Positions 1 through 11,621 of a stretch of 64,000 nucleotides of DNA are shown one piece after another (position 1 is the stretch's first letter; each line of letters starts with the position of its first letter). The DNA comes from Typha latifolia (lineage: Eukaryota > Streptophyta > Magnoliopsida > Poales > Typhaceae). The notes under the pieces were generated by a model. It had not been told where the DNA came from, ran no database searches, and saw nothing but the letters and a program-made list of their open reading frames with translations. Both the position numbers and the translations under genes were made by a program. The stretch spans positions 754,001-818,000 of the forward strand of contig CM034108.1 of the NCBI GenBank assembly GCA_019914945.1, read 5' to 3'.

Positions 1-1181
1 TCGTATCATTTTATCGACTCACCCTTTTGATTTGGTGTACAAGAACGAACGGGTAACATGCTGGAGTTTATGGAAGAGGAATATAATTGCATGTTTGGTG
101 GTTTGAGTCAAGTATAGGATAAAGATTGGCCGAGCAGTGTGCCTGTGCTCATCTTATCTCTATTAGGAGGCCCGGATAAAGATAGATAGGCCAGTAAGGA
201 AAGGGACGTAATTTTTGGACAGCATTGTAACTTGAATTGATATTTGGCATTATTGAGGCTTTTTCATCGTTGTACTCATCACTATCAAAATGCTTCGTCT
301 TTCTTGGCAACGTGCATGATGCACATCGCTTCGTTATCTCAAATTGTTTCGATATATTAGACAAGTCTGTTTTTTAAGCTTATTATATAAGTAGCTCTAT
401 TTTTAATTTTATTTTATTAAAATAGATAACACTTAATTTTAAATATTAAAAGAGGGTTTATTTTACTTGTAGCTCTAATTAAAATGTTCAATGAGTAAGC
501 GTCTTACTTATCTAAAATTAAAACAATGATAGGTTAGGGTGTTTTACTTTTAGATGAATAAAATACTTAATAATTAAGTATTTAACTTAGGGCTAAAATA
601 AATTTCTTTTAATATTTTAGTTTAGTGTTATCTATTTTTGATAGATAAATTTAGAAATTGGGTCTAAACTATTCAAGAGTGATAGATTAAATTACTTTTT
701 TTTTTTTTGTGAAAGCGATTCACTACCAGTTCAACGTTAAATCATAATATCGAGAGCATATTCGAGTGAACTGTTAGCTGATTTTAATTGTGAAACTTAT
801 TTACTTTATAATGTCTGACAACAAGGGGTGCATCCTAATTTAGGGCTGTACATATATATTAGGGTTACTTAAAAGTTGTCTGTACCATGCTATCTGGTTT
901 AAGTTGGTGAACCAACGAGGAAGTGAGATGAAACCCAACCCATACGGATTGATAATAAGAAAGGTATTCTGTATGCACGTCCTAACGTGCATGACATCGT
1001 CTCCCCCCTCTTCCAATTAATACTCACTTTTTATTTAATATGAAACATCAGTACCTGATAAGTGCTAATACTACCCTCGTCTACTTTCCATATTACCAAA
1101 TCCTCCTCCATAAAACCGCAAAAATGAAAAAGAAAGGCAAGGAGAAATAGTAGCCCACCAGGGCCACCACCACCTCAGAAC
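1..1181. other. AT-rich intergenic DNA, 3' flank of AOS
   Basis: No convincing gene is visible. Short reading frames on both strands have no recognisable domain or splice context. The stretch at about 370-700 is very AT-rich with T- and A-runs. The last part (about 1080-1181) would be the 3' untranslated region of the AOS gene that reads leftwards. Confidence 0.6.
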
Positions 1182-2711
1182 TCAGAAGGTGGCCTTCTTA
1201 AGGGAGGTCAACTTGACTGCGGACCCGAGCGGTGAGGTCCCCACCTCGATCTCGAAAGAGTCGTACCTTAAGAACAACTCAACCACCAGCAACCTGGCCA
1301 CGAACACGACGAAGTCCTTCCCCGCGCATTGCTTGTTCCCCAGCGTCGCCGCCTCCGTCTCGGGCCCGTTCGACCACACCACGTACTTCAGCAGCCTCTG
1401 CCCCTCCTCCCCGACGAACCTATCGGCCACGAACTCCTCCGCCCTCTCGAACACCCTCGCGTCCTTCGTCGCCATCGGCTGGTAACCGAACAGCATCTCC
1501 CCCGCTCTTACCTCGTATGCCGCGTCGTGGCTCTCCACCACCAGGTCCCGCTTCGCCCTCCCGTACTGCAGCGGCACCGGCGGCTCGATCCGCAGCGCCT
1601 CGTACACCACCGACTTCGTCAGCGGCATCGCCTCCTCGATCGCCCTCATCGTGATCCCCCCGTTGCAAGCTCGCACCGCCGACCTGACCTCCTCCGCTAT
1701 CTGGCCGTGGAGCTTCGATCCAGCCCGCCCGATCAACTTGATCAGGCTCGGGAACAAGAACTTTATACCACCAAACGAATTGAAGCAGGTGGCGAAGAGG
1801 ATGTTGTGGACCGCCTCCTCTCTCGAGATCCCGAGCTGATCGGCTTCGTCGAGGATCGAGCCGGCCGATTCGCGGAAAAAATCGGCTAGCCGATCGTAGT
1901 CGGATTTGACGAGAGGAGGAGGGAGGCGGAAGGAGTGGAGGAGGAGGTCTTCCAGAAGGCTCGGGAGACCTAGGGTTAGTAGCGGGCTGAGCTGGAACAA
2001 AACCCACTTCAGGATCAACTTGGGCCCGTCGAGACCGAGCTTGGTCTCGGCTGGATCCCGATCTAGCAGCGCTCGCGCGAGGAAATCGAACGCCGCGCGG
2101 TCGTTCGCCTCGCCGAAGTCGGCCTTCCCCTTCTCCGCGATCTCGGACTCGAGGCTGTCGAATAGACCGCCGTAGGCGTTGCGGAACTCCGGGACGATGG
2201 CGTGGCACCGGTACGAGAGGAGGTGGAAGAGGAGCTTCTTGAGCGGGGCGTGGTTGGGCTCGGAGGGGTCGAGGTAGGAGAGCACCCGGAAGCCACCGGT
2301 CAAGTCGGTGGAGGGCATGTAAGTGCCTGTGAAGAGGTCGCGCTTCTCCACCAGGGTCGTGTCGAAGAGGACCGGGAAACTGGCGGCGTCGAGGAGGGCA
2401 ACAACACGTGGGTCGCCGGCCACGAACGGGCCGGGCGGCATATTGACGCGGATCACGGTGGAGTTGTGGATCCGGATCCGCGACTTGAAGAAGTCGTCGC
2501 GGCCCTCGTGGTAGAAGTAAGCGAGGCGGTCGCGGAGCGGGCCGAGGATAGGTAGCCCGTAATCGCCCGGTATCTTGCGGATCGGGAGGTTCTTAGATCC
2601 GGCCTGGGTACTAGCGGGCTTCTCCGATACGGATCCGGTGATCCGGCGGTAGCGGCGAGAGGGAGTTGGGATGGAAGAAAAGGTCAAAGAGGCAGAAGCC
2701 GTGGCTGCCAT
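1182..2711 (-). CDS. AOS: Allene oxide synthase (CYP74A), plastid
   Basis: Single-exon P450 of 509 residues that converts 13-hydroperoxy-linolenic acid to an allene oxide, the first committed step of jasmonate synthesis in the plastid. The first ~45 residues are Ser/Thr/Arg-rich like a transit peptide. Next comes the CYP74 motif IPGDYGLPILGP, an I-helix-like segment FATCFNSFGG without the usual oxygen-activating Thr, an ExxR motif (EALR) and the haem loop NGPETEAATLGNKQCAGKDF, whose Cys is the thiolate ligand within the CYP74-specific insertion. The C-terminus GTSPLGSAV is typical of AOS rather than hydroperoxide lyase. Length and lack of introns suit the family. The ATG is the first in frame and follows a (TTC) tract. 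GC content is far higher than in the flanks. AOS identity is strong; AOS versus a divergent CYP74 side-branch enzyme would need an assay. Confidence 0.95.
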   Translation of the reverse strand: MAATASASLTFSSIPTPSRRYRRITGSVSEKPASTQAGSKNLPIRKIPGDYGLPILGPLRDRLAYFYHEGRDDFFKSRIRIHNSTVIRVNMPPGPFVAGDPRVVALLDAASFPVLFDTTLVEKRDLFTGTYMPSTDLTGGFRVLSYLDPSEPNHAPLKKLLFHLLSYRCHAIVPEFRNAYGGLFDSLESEIAEKGKADFGEANDRAAFDFLARALLDRDPAETKLGLDGPKLILKWVLFQLSPLLTLGLPSLLEDLLLHSFRLPPPLVKSDYDRLADFFRESAGSILDEADQLGISREEAVHNILFATCFNSFGGIKFLFPSLIKLIGRAGSKLHGQIAEEVRSAVRACNGGITMRAIEEAMPLTKSVVYEALRIEPPVPLQYGRAKRDLVVESHDAAYEVRAGEMLFGYQPMATKDARVFERAEEFVADRFVGEEGQRLLKYVVWSNGPETEAATLGNKQCAGKDFVVFVARLLVVELFLRYDSFEIEVGTSPLGSAVKLTSLKKATF

Positions 2712-2744
2712 TTCTTCTTCTTCTTCTTCTTCTTCTTCTTCTTC
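2712..2744. repeat. (TTC)11 microsatellite in AOS 5' leader
   Basis: Eleven uninterrupted TTC triplets on the plus strand, which read as GAA in the AOS transcript, directly abut the AOS start codon. The tract therefore lies in the AOS 5' untranslated region. GAA/CTT leader repeats are common in plant genes and are often length-polymorphic. Confidence 0.9.
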
Positions 2745-2797
2745 AACTTCTAATCTAATACTTAACTTTGGATATCGTGGTGGCCTGATCTGGGGGG

Positions 2798-2929
2798 TTA
2801 ATTTATAGTTAGTGAAAGATGAGAGAGTGGCCGGTGGTCGCGAAAGGTGTGCTACAATGTTTTCTAAATTCTAAGTCACATGGAGATGTGAATGGGAAGA
2901 CAAAGGTTATTATTTATGCGGAGCACGTG
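2798..2929 (-). promoter_or_regulatory. AOS core promoter: TATA box and G-box
   Basis: On the minus strand the sequence CTATAAATTAA (2798-2808) lies about 90 bp upstream of the AOS ATG and is a good TATA box. A perfect G-box core CACGTG (2924-2929) lies about 215 bp upstream. G-boxes bind bHLH factors such as MYC2, which is known to drive jasmonate biosynthesis genes in a positive loop. Its use here is inferred from position only. Confidence 0.55.
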
Positions 2930-4559
2930 TGTGAATAATCAGGTGGCCCGGAATGGAGGAAGAGATAGTACGGCTCAACTACTTATGAAATAATCATCGA
3001 CTTGCCCACTAGTTCGCCGTTTGTAGTGTTACTCACCAAAGCGGCCATTTAGATTGAAGAAGAAGAAAGAAATAAACAAAGATGTGACACTGATGACAGC
3101 ATGAGATAGCAGAAATGCATATTAAACATGGAGAATAATATTATTAAAAATATATTTTACTGTCATATGTCATAGAAGAAAAAAAAATTAATTGCTTTAA
3201 CTTATGGATTGAAAATTATTATGAATAGAAAATGTAATGGAAATATAATGAAAGAGATGTTAGAGATATATTATTAGTATAGGTAGTCTATGTGTTATCA
3301 CAAAAATAAAAAAAATAAAAAAAAAACATCTAGAGAAGCTTTGTGAAGGAAAAAATCAATAGTTCTATAGGTCTACATTCAATTAACTATATTCAAAATA
3401 ATCTTTCAGAAACCACAGATGTCATTGTCCAATAGGTTCGTTGGCTGCATATAATAGGCTATTCTTAGTCGTCCATGATCCGAGCTTGATCTAGTGCTTC
3501 CAAGTCAAAAAGCCATCCGAGCTTGATCTAGTACTAAGGTTTAAAGTTCAACTTGGAGTACGTGGTGAGAACTATTAGTTCACATCTCGTTTCTTGCTGT
3601 TTTTTATTGTCTTACTTCTTTTATTAGGTAATAAAAGTAAAACATAGATCAACAAGTATCTCTTCTTGTAACTCATATAAATGTGGGCTTAATTAAAGGG
3701 TTATTATTCCTAGACTATTTGAACTACAAGACCTTTTTTATTTTTTTATTTATTTTTGTAACACATTGACCCTTTTTATAAGATTTATTTTCCTATTATT
3801 TTGAGAAGAAGAAAGATAAAACTAAGAGAAAATTGTCATGATGTTTTCCGTTAACACTACCTACTCATATTTTAGAAGAAAAAAAAAAGTATAAAAGTTG
3901 AAAATAAAATAATCATCTTCCTGTTTTCTATTAATATCGTCGGGCAAGTAAAAAAATAATAATAATTAAGAAAATCAAAGTGTTTTAAGAAAAACAGAAA
4001 AGTCTATCACGTATATTTATCTTTTGATCGAATAATGTTTTAACCGGCCACATTCAATAACCCGACTCATGTCTAGTAAACTTTTAAGAGCTGAAGACTT
4101 TTACAAGCTTGAGCCACCTCGCAGGGGACACATTTGTCGCCTATATCTAAACTTTCACATTATTATTTGAAAAGTCTCCCTTCCAGATGGCGTTGTGGCA
4201 ACCTTCCTCGTCCTCGTCTCCATCTTTCCCTTCCCATGCGTTTTTGGTCTCGAAAGGCAGAGGACTTGAAATGACGCCTGTGGTGGTTCTTTCTTTCTTT
4301 ATTTCTTTCTTACAGCGATCGTGCAATCGATCTGAAAGTGGTGGATGGTGTATACTTGAAATTATAATTGTTAGCCTTAAATTAGTTTACTGTTATATTA
4401 ATATGCGAATTAGTGGTCAATTATTAGAGGTTTTCCTAATCAAGTTTTAGTGGATCGTTATGTGAACGTGTGTTTGAGAGTAAATATGTATGCATGCGTA
4501 AAATGCAAGTGAATGTGAAGTGCAAGAATTGTACGAATGTATTATAAGTACGGTAATTA

Positions 4560-5016
4560 GGGGTGTAAACGAGGTGAGGCCGAGTGAGCTAGCTTTAGCT
4601 CAGGCTCAGCTAAACTCGAGTTGAGCTCGAGTCGAGCCAGACGAAGTCTGAGACGACAGCTTGAGGAGGAAGATGAACACAAAGCGACGACTTGAGAAGG
4701 AGGAGGAGCTAGCTTGCCAAGGGAAGAAGAGGAGAAGGTGGGCCGACGATGGAGAAGAACGAAGCGACGGGCGGATAGTGGAGAAAAAGGATTAGAGCGA
4801 TCGAGCGAGTGAGGACTGAGGGAGAACTAGGAAGAGTTGAATGGCTATATTTGGAAATCGGGACTTGGGAGTTGAGGCTAGAGTTTCTAATTTGAGAATG
4901 GCTTATATACCGAGCTTATCGAGCCGAGCATTTCAAGCCTTCTAATTTGACTTGGGCTCGACTTAGCTCTATTCGGATCGAGCCAAGCCCGAGCTGCTCA
5001 TTTATTTTGACAGCCT
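4560..5016. mobile_element. Degenerate non-autonomous DNA element (GGGGTGTAAAC end)
   Basis: The segment opens with GGGGTGTAAACGAG and closes with ...GCTCATTTATTTTGACAGCC, a decayed inverted version of the same end. The interior is dominated by GAGCTCGAGTCGAGCC-type repeats. Plant genomes commonly carry short non-autonomous elements with this composition and a GGGTGTAAA terminus. No transposase is present. The boundaries and the hAT/MITE assignment are approximate and from general knowledge. Confidence 0.45.
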
Positions 5017-7974
5017 TAAATTGTTATGCAACATATGCAGTTGACTAAATTTGTAATATTTATATTCTTATTTCAGAGGGGAAAAAAGAAAAAAATATTA
5101 ATATATCCAAATACTATTATAAGTGGAGGAGCACTTTTGTCATTTTATCTTCTTCCCCGTCGAGAATCAGTTTTTTAAAAGTCTCATTTTACTCTAAAAA
5201 AATTCAATGGTTCAAAAAATCTAAAAAAAATTATCTCTAAAAATAGATAGCTCATTTTACTCTCTCCACTCTCATGCTTTTCTTTCTTTATTGTGGATAT
5301 AAATTTCAGCAATAATCTATTAGCCCATAAACTGTGCATTGGACGATGAGATTAGCTTTTTATGATAATAAGATTGGATAATTGGATCAACCCTATAATT
5401 AGGTTGGATAACGAGCGAACTCTAATCACAATATACTCACACTACGTCATGTAGAAAACTTTTTTCTAGATATAGATGGGCATTTGAATCCCTAAAAGAT
5501 CGATTTAGAATTTGATACTCGGAGAAGTTGTCATAAATACCACTAAGCAAGAAGATGAAAGAAAATGTTAGAAGGTTGGGGCATTTTATTTATGTATTAA
5601 GTTAGTCAAATGTTTTAAATCATTTCTATCAAAATTTTAATAAAAAATATTAACGGAAGAAACTACATCAAAAAGTTTCAGGGATGTATCTGTCCACTTA
5701 ATATAAAAGCGATCAATACGTAATTAATCTTCTATTTATTTGTTCTAGTGTTTAGGTTTGGGCGTACGTTTGCATTCCTGGTTATAAAATTCTCAAAAAA
5801 AACCTAATACTCATACTCACAATTTGCACCAGATATGAACAGTGAGCAAGGAATAAATAACTAGGTGTGACTCTAAAAGACAAGAAAGAACAGTAGTAAT
5901 CACTGTTTGCTCACAAGGCATACCTGAAAAAAAATTATATTGCTCATGAATGGTCCTGGCGAAGCTGTTGGTTGCCACCTATGCATGTCAAGTTGTTTCC
6001 CTTTGATTGTCTGGAAAAATTGTCTCCACTTCCCCTTGTCTGAAAAAATTCAGCAATAATAGGCTCTTCTCAGATCCATAAAAGAGAATAGGGCTGAGAA
6101 AGAAAGATCCAAATTGTATAAAGCTGCTAGATTTGGAAATCCTTCTTTCACCACTATTTGATTGGCTCAGTTAATTAACAGCTGTGTGATTAATACTTGG
6201 ACGCTAATAGAGTAGCGCTACTGTTACTGGTTCTTTGTTAGTGTACTCATAAATACACTTTAAAAAATATTTTACGTGACATGAATAGAAATATAGTACA
6301 TAAAATTGTGGTGAGTGGTGACTATTAGCGGAGATAAAGTTATAGTACATGAAAAGTTAATAGCCATCATGTAAACTAAATAATCAGATACAAGCTTGCC
6401 TTATAAGATATTTTACTTGTCTATAGCATTTACAAGAATACTACACATGATCTGAAATATTTTCAATAAGATAAAGAAAAAAATGACTCTAGCATAAGCA
6501 CATAAAGCCTAATTTGTCGAGGAGTTTCACCAAACTAGGCATAATCGTTACCCAGTGAGACCTGAATTGTCCAGTTCATCCGGGGTCAACTGTGAAGGTT
6601 AAAAGATCACTTTACACATTAATACATAAAAGACAAGATTCAAACGTAACCGAGGAACAAACAAAATGAGTCAGCTTTTGTTAACGGCAGTAACATAAAT
6701 TAGAGTTCGCATGTTTTGGGTTCTTTGCCAAGGTATAAACCTCTTCTATTTTAATTTTCTTTTTTCCAATATGATCGATTCTAACTCGCTAACATATTTA
6801 GTTTACAGCAACTTGTCACCTGACATTCTAAAAGGAAAACTTTGCTCTCTAAAGGAAAGAATAACTCATCGTCTGCAAAGAATTGCTTGATCATAAAGAA
6901 ACATAAAAGAACAGCTAAATCACTCATAATCTGCATGATTCCCAAGATAATCGTACATAGGAAGCAGGGAAGACACAAAAATGTCATATGGATAAAAGAA
7001 AAGAAAGTGGAAACTGACAGAATATTTATGAGTTCGCAATAAAGCTTTTGATGAGTTATCACCAAGCATGCATAACTGCATGACTCATTGGTGTGCAAAA
7101 AAGTTGGGGGTGAAAGCTTATCATTGCGAGAAAGAAAGAACAAGGAAAGCACTTTAGAACCAAGTAGGTCGTAGCAGTTTCTTCTACCAAGGCTCCTAAA
7201 AGTAAAGACACTTATCCCCACATCTTGTTTGCTTCCCAGTCTCTTTGGTTGCTCTGACTATATGAAATAATTGCAGACAGCACAACCATTGAGATAATAT
7301 TACCTGTACAAAATTTCCTTCTTGCATTTTTGGACTTATTAGCTAGCTATTCAACTCCCAATTAATTTTTCATGAGAGCTCCAAATTCTAAGATGTATCC
7401 ATGGATGGTTTGCATCTCAATTGATCATGATCTTGACTGGGACATGAATTATATTAATTTGAAGCCCAGCGATATCAAGCATCCGATTTGGCAAAGACAA
7501 ACTAATACTATATGTCATAATTGCACGATAGCTGTTGATAGAAGAGTTAGAACAATGACATATTAGGCAAACAGTTATACGTCTCTTTTACTTCTTTATG
7601 AGTATTGTGAATCTTTAAACTCAAAAACAACGGTCAAGTTGACCGTTAAAGTAAGTTTAGAGAATATTATTAATACTGTGTGTCCAGGTTGTGCTGTCTC
7701 AGATGAGACATCGGAATCTTGGTGCCACAATAAACCAAGATCGCGGTTAATCTTTCTGCCAGGCTATAATTTAGACTATCTAAACTCGAATTCGGAGAAC
7801 TAAATCTTCGGTTGAAAGGTCTCATGGAAGTTAATGATCACATAGGTATATTTCAAGTACACGAATAATTTATCGTCAAAGCTGTCCAAGCCAGTGATCC
7901 ACTTGTATTTATTGATGAGATTAGCGAGACACACTGCAGATTATTATGTTGCACATAATAATTTCTCTCTCTCA

Positions 7975-8089
7975 ACTAAGGCTCATATTTAAAATGAATT
8001 AAATTTAGATTAATTAGATTAGGCTCGAATTTTATTTCAAGCCGAGCTTGAGTTCATGCCGGCTTAAGTAGCTCGCCTTGATAAAGCTC

Positions 8090-8127
<38 letters not shown>

Positions 8128-8400
8128 TAGTTATATGCTTAATTTAATTTAATTAAGTGTAGGCTATCCAACATTCCATTCAAACTAAATTCAAGACAAA
8201 CTTGATTTGAGCTTGATTCATGCTAGAATCAAATTTAATTTGAAATATATTTAAATCTGTTTATTAAAGCAGCTCAAAATAGCCGGCCCATGTCGAAATA
8301 GGCTAGAATTGAATTTAATCAATTCAAGTTTGATATTTTAGGTTAGACTTTTAAACTAATTTTATTCCAAGCTTGAACAGAGCCTGCTCTATTATACACC
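7975..8400. repeat. Second GAGCTCG-type degenerate repeat
   Basis: The interior has scattered AAGCCGAGCTTGAG-like and CAAGCTTGA-like words, ending with TATTATACACCTACT, a weak form of the GTGTAAA end seen at 4560. It looks like an older and more AT-decayed member of the same repeat class, interrupted by the AAT microsatellite at 8095-8127. Boundaries are uncertain. Confidence 0.35.
8095..8127. repeat. (AAT)n microsatellite
   Basis: About eleven perfect AAT/ATA triplets flanked by ATATAT. Intergenic simple repeat. Confidence 0.9.
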
Positions 8401-9066
8401 TACTCTCATCAACCTCTAATATGCTGCCATGTGATAGTTTGTGTACAGTCAATAAACATATTATTAGCGGATAATGTTAAATTAATCTACGATATGTACT
8501 ATTAGGGGTAAAAAAAAGTACACGAGCTGGGAAAACGAGATAAATACCTCCTCTCTCTCATCCTTGCTTTCCTTCCTCTCTCTTCCCGTCTTTTAAAGCT
8601 TCAAGCTTTTATTCGACTAGTGCCATTAATGCGCTGCGGCAGTGGTGGATGAGCATTGATGAACCCTGGATTGCCAGAAAAAGACCCACAAAGTTCTATT
8701 TATTTTACATCAAAAATAGAAGAGCAGTAAGCATACTGAAGTAACTTTGGCCGATAAAAGTTACTCCTTTTACCACGCCAAAAAACATTAAAAATTAACA
8801 TAGTTACTAATAAATTAAGTAGAGTGATTGCTTTTAATGCGACGTTGTTCGAGCGCCCTTTGTCCCGTTTCTCTCGTTTGGAATCCCCTCCCACTTAGAA
8901 AACAATTTCTTTTACTTTTCTTCTCTGATTCGCACCAGGCGCACCATCCCCCCCCCCCGCCATTACTCGTACAACCTTGTTCTCCTCCTCCTATGTGAGA
9001 CGTAGTAATGGCTTAGGATTCAGCTAAAGCTTGAAGGAAAGGTTTGGGATTTGTGGAGAGGAATTA

Positions 9067-11287
9067 ATGGCGTCCGAGAAACTCAGCTCCAGAGGCCAGG
9101 CGTGGTATGCTCTGTTTTTCTTTTTCTTCCCTATCTATCTTTTTCTCGTTTTCTCGTACCCTTTGATCATCTTTCTTCTTCTTTAGGTTTTGTACTACTG
9201 GATTGCCGAGCGATGTGGTGATCGAAGTGGGAGAGATGAGCTTCCATCTCCACAAGGTAATCTCTAATTCGAAAACTCCATTTAGGATATCTATTTCCCA
9301 ATGCTGATTCTTTTGTTACAGTTCCCTTTGATGTCTAAGAGCAAGAAGCTGAACCAGTTGATAACTGAGCGGGAGCAACACCCTAACGTTGGAGCTCGAT
9401 GGCAAACTACGGAAGAAGAAGAAGAAGAGGAGGAAGGAAAGCAGCACGAGGAAGAGATCGAAGAAGAAGAAGAAGAGGAGGACTTACACAGCATCGCGCT
9501 CCCCGACTTCCCCGGCGGCTCCGAGACATTTGAGATCGCCGCCAAGTTTTGCTACGGCGTCAAGATCGAGATGACGGCGGTGAACATTGCTCCACTCCGC
9601 TGCGCTGCCGAGTACCTCGAGATGACGGAGGAATTCGCGGAGGAGAACCTCATCGCCCGAACCGAGCGATTCCTCGCCCAGTCCGTGCTCCGAAACATCA
9701 AGGAATCGGTGAAAGCCCTCAAGTCCTGCGAGGATCTAGTCCCCCAGGCCGAGGACCTCGGCATCACGCAGCGATGCATTGAAGCCATCGCCGCCAAAGC
9801 CGGCTCCTCCGATCCGAGCTCCCTCTTCGGTTGGCCGATCACAGGGGAAGAGTCCAAGATCTCGGCCTCCGCAGCCGGGATCTGGAATGGAATCGACGCC
9901 GGGATCCGCCGCAAGAGCGGGACCAGGTCTTCCTCTGCCGCCGTATCCGCCGCCGCAGGCGACACGTGGTTCGAGGACCTCGCCGTCCTCAGCCTCCCCA
10001 TTTACAAGCGCGTGATCTCTGCCATGAGATCTCAGGATCTGAGCTCCGATCTCATAGAGGGAACCCTGATCTCCTACGCTAAGCGATCATTCCCGGGCCT
10101 CTCGCGATCGAATCGCCACCACGCGCCATCCATCACACCATCGGAGGAGGAGCAGAGAGAGCTCCTGGAGACCGTGATCTCCAACCTTCCACAGGAGAAG
10201 ACCTCCGGGCCCACCGCCACCGTCCGATTCCTCTTCGGGCTGCTTCGGACCGTCAGTATACTCAACGCCTCCGAGGATTCTAGAACCGCACTGGAGCGGA
10301 AGATCGCATGGCAGCTGGAGAAGGCGACAGTGGACGATCTTTTGCTGCCGAGCTATTCCTACCTCGTGGAGACGCTCTACGACGTGGACTGCGTGGAGAG
10401 GATCTTGAAGCATTTCCTCGAGAACCTGGAGGAGAGCTCGGCGACCGGGGCAGCCGAGGAGGGCTCAGTACGGTCACAGAGGGGCAACGATACCCGCGCT
10501 CTCACAGCGGTTGGGAAGCTAGTGGACGGGTACCTGGCGGAGATCGCGTCGGACGGTAACCTGAAGCCGGGTAAGTTCTGCGACCTTGCGCTGGCGCTGC
10601 CGGATCAAGCAAGGGTATTCGATGATGGGCTCTATCGGGCCGTCGATATTTACCTCAAGGTTCGTTAGATGAATCATTATTTACAGTTCACACCCTGCAC
10701 GTTTTAGAATTTACATTTCGACCCGTAATTTTGGATTTCAAAAAACATTGACCGGTAGTCTTATCGGTTGGTTACATTAGGCGCACCCAGGCATAGCGGA
10801 GGAAGAGAGGGAGAGAGTGGCCGGTGTGATGGACTGCCAGAAGCTGACGCTGGAGGCGTGCACCCACGCGGCGCAGAACGAGAGGCTTCCACTGCGGGCG
10901 GTGGTGCAGGTCCTCTTCTTCGAGCAGCTGCAGCTGCGGCGGGCCATTGCGGGGACGATAATGGCAACGGAGGCGGCGGAGGAGGAAGAAGGGGATGTGG
11001 GATCGGGTCGTAGGCGGGCGGCGATGAGGGGAAACCAAGTGCTGCGGCTGGATATGGATAGCATGAGGAGCAGGGTGAATGAGCTGGAGAAGGAGTGCTC
11101 CTTGATGAGGAAGGCGATAGAGAAGATGGACCGCAGGGGTGGCGGCGGCGGTGCGGCCGTGGAGGGAACTTGGGGTTCTATGGTGACGAGAAGGTTCGGG
11201 TGCAAATTTCGGACCCAAGTCTGTGACTCGCAGCAGAGAACGGTGGTGGCGCCGCCGCGGAAACCTCACGTTGAGCAGAGTCCATGA
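9067..11287 (+). CDS. NPH3/RPT2-like (NRL) BTB protein
   Basis: Four exons: 9067-9104, 9187-9256, 9322-10659, 10781-11287, giving 650 residues with intact frame at every GT-AG junction. The N-terminus [20 protein letters not shown] and HLHKFPL is the BTB domain of NPH3/RPT2-like proteins, followed by the long NPH3 domain (about residues 190-480). The conserved [21 protein letters not shown] block is in exon 4, and then comes a short coiled coil. Family members act as substrate adaptors for CUL3 E3 ligases or as phototropin-signalling scaffolds at the plasma membrane. It most resembles the Arabidopsis At1g30440 subgroup by recall. Odd feature: residues about 67-90 are an almost pure Glu run inserted inside the BTB domain, encoded by GAA/GAG triplets. 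It is convergent with the PPR-DYW gene downstream. Confidence 0.93.
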
Positions 11288-11621
11288 TTTCGAAATCATT
11301 TAATTCTTTTTTGTTCACTTTTGTAATATTAGAATTTACTTATTTGAATTCAGATTTTTATGGAAGAAAAGAATTAGTTAATTTCTTCAGGGTATCTATG
11401 AGATGGTTCTTGTTGTACATCAGGTTCAAGAAGCAGCAGAATAGCCCAAATGCATATTTTCTTCAGACTAAACAAGTGGTAAAATGGTGGAATGTAAAGG
11501 ACCAATTCGTTACTTTTTGTCAGCAGACTTCATTGATTTTGATTTTTGGCACAACGAAAATTAAGAGGGGAAACAATTTTACCAAATGCTGCTGCCTGCA
11601 GCTGACATCTTCGTAAATATC
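11288..11621. other. Intergenic, convergent 3' ends
   Basis: AT-rich spacer between the 3' ends of the NPH3 gene (+) and the short PPR-DYW gene (-). It presumably holds both 3' untranslated regions. No further feature seen. Confidence 0.6.

Larger units (their letters stand above)
2930..9066. other. Gene-poor AT-rich intergenic region
   Basis: About 6 kb without a gene I can support. It contains one transposon-like segment (about 4560-5016), a second GAGCTCG-type degenerate segment (about 7975-8400), an AAT microsatellite (8095-8127) and a 17-bp direct repeat, CCGAGCTTGATCTAGT-like, near 3478 and 3512. A few minus-strand segments bounded by splice-like signals near 5938-6600 may be a gene relic. 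The last ~300 bp before 9067 are a CT/C-rich promoter and leader for the NPH3 gene. Confidence 0.5.

Noticed and set aside
149..364. 71-codon minus-strand frame
   Set aside because: No recognisable domain, no splice or promoter context, AT-rich surroundings.
1232..2555. Several long frames on the plus strand opposite AOS (up to about 260 codons on either strand)
   Set aside because: They overlap a clear P450 coding sequence, have Arg/Ser/Pro-rich low-complexity translations and arise from its high GC content.
4187..4450. 87-codon plus-strand frame
   Set aside because: Ser-rich start then a random-looking hydrophobic tail; no homology recognised.
6781..7221. 146-codon minus-strand frame
   Set aside because: Phe/Leu/Cys-rich translation of AT-rich DNA without motif; likely chance, though it overlaps a possible gene relic.
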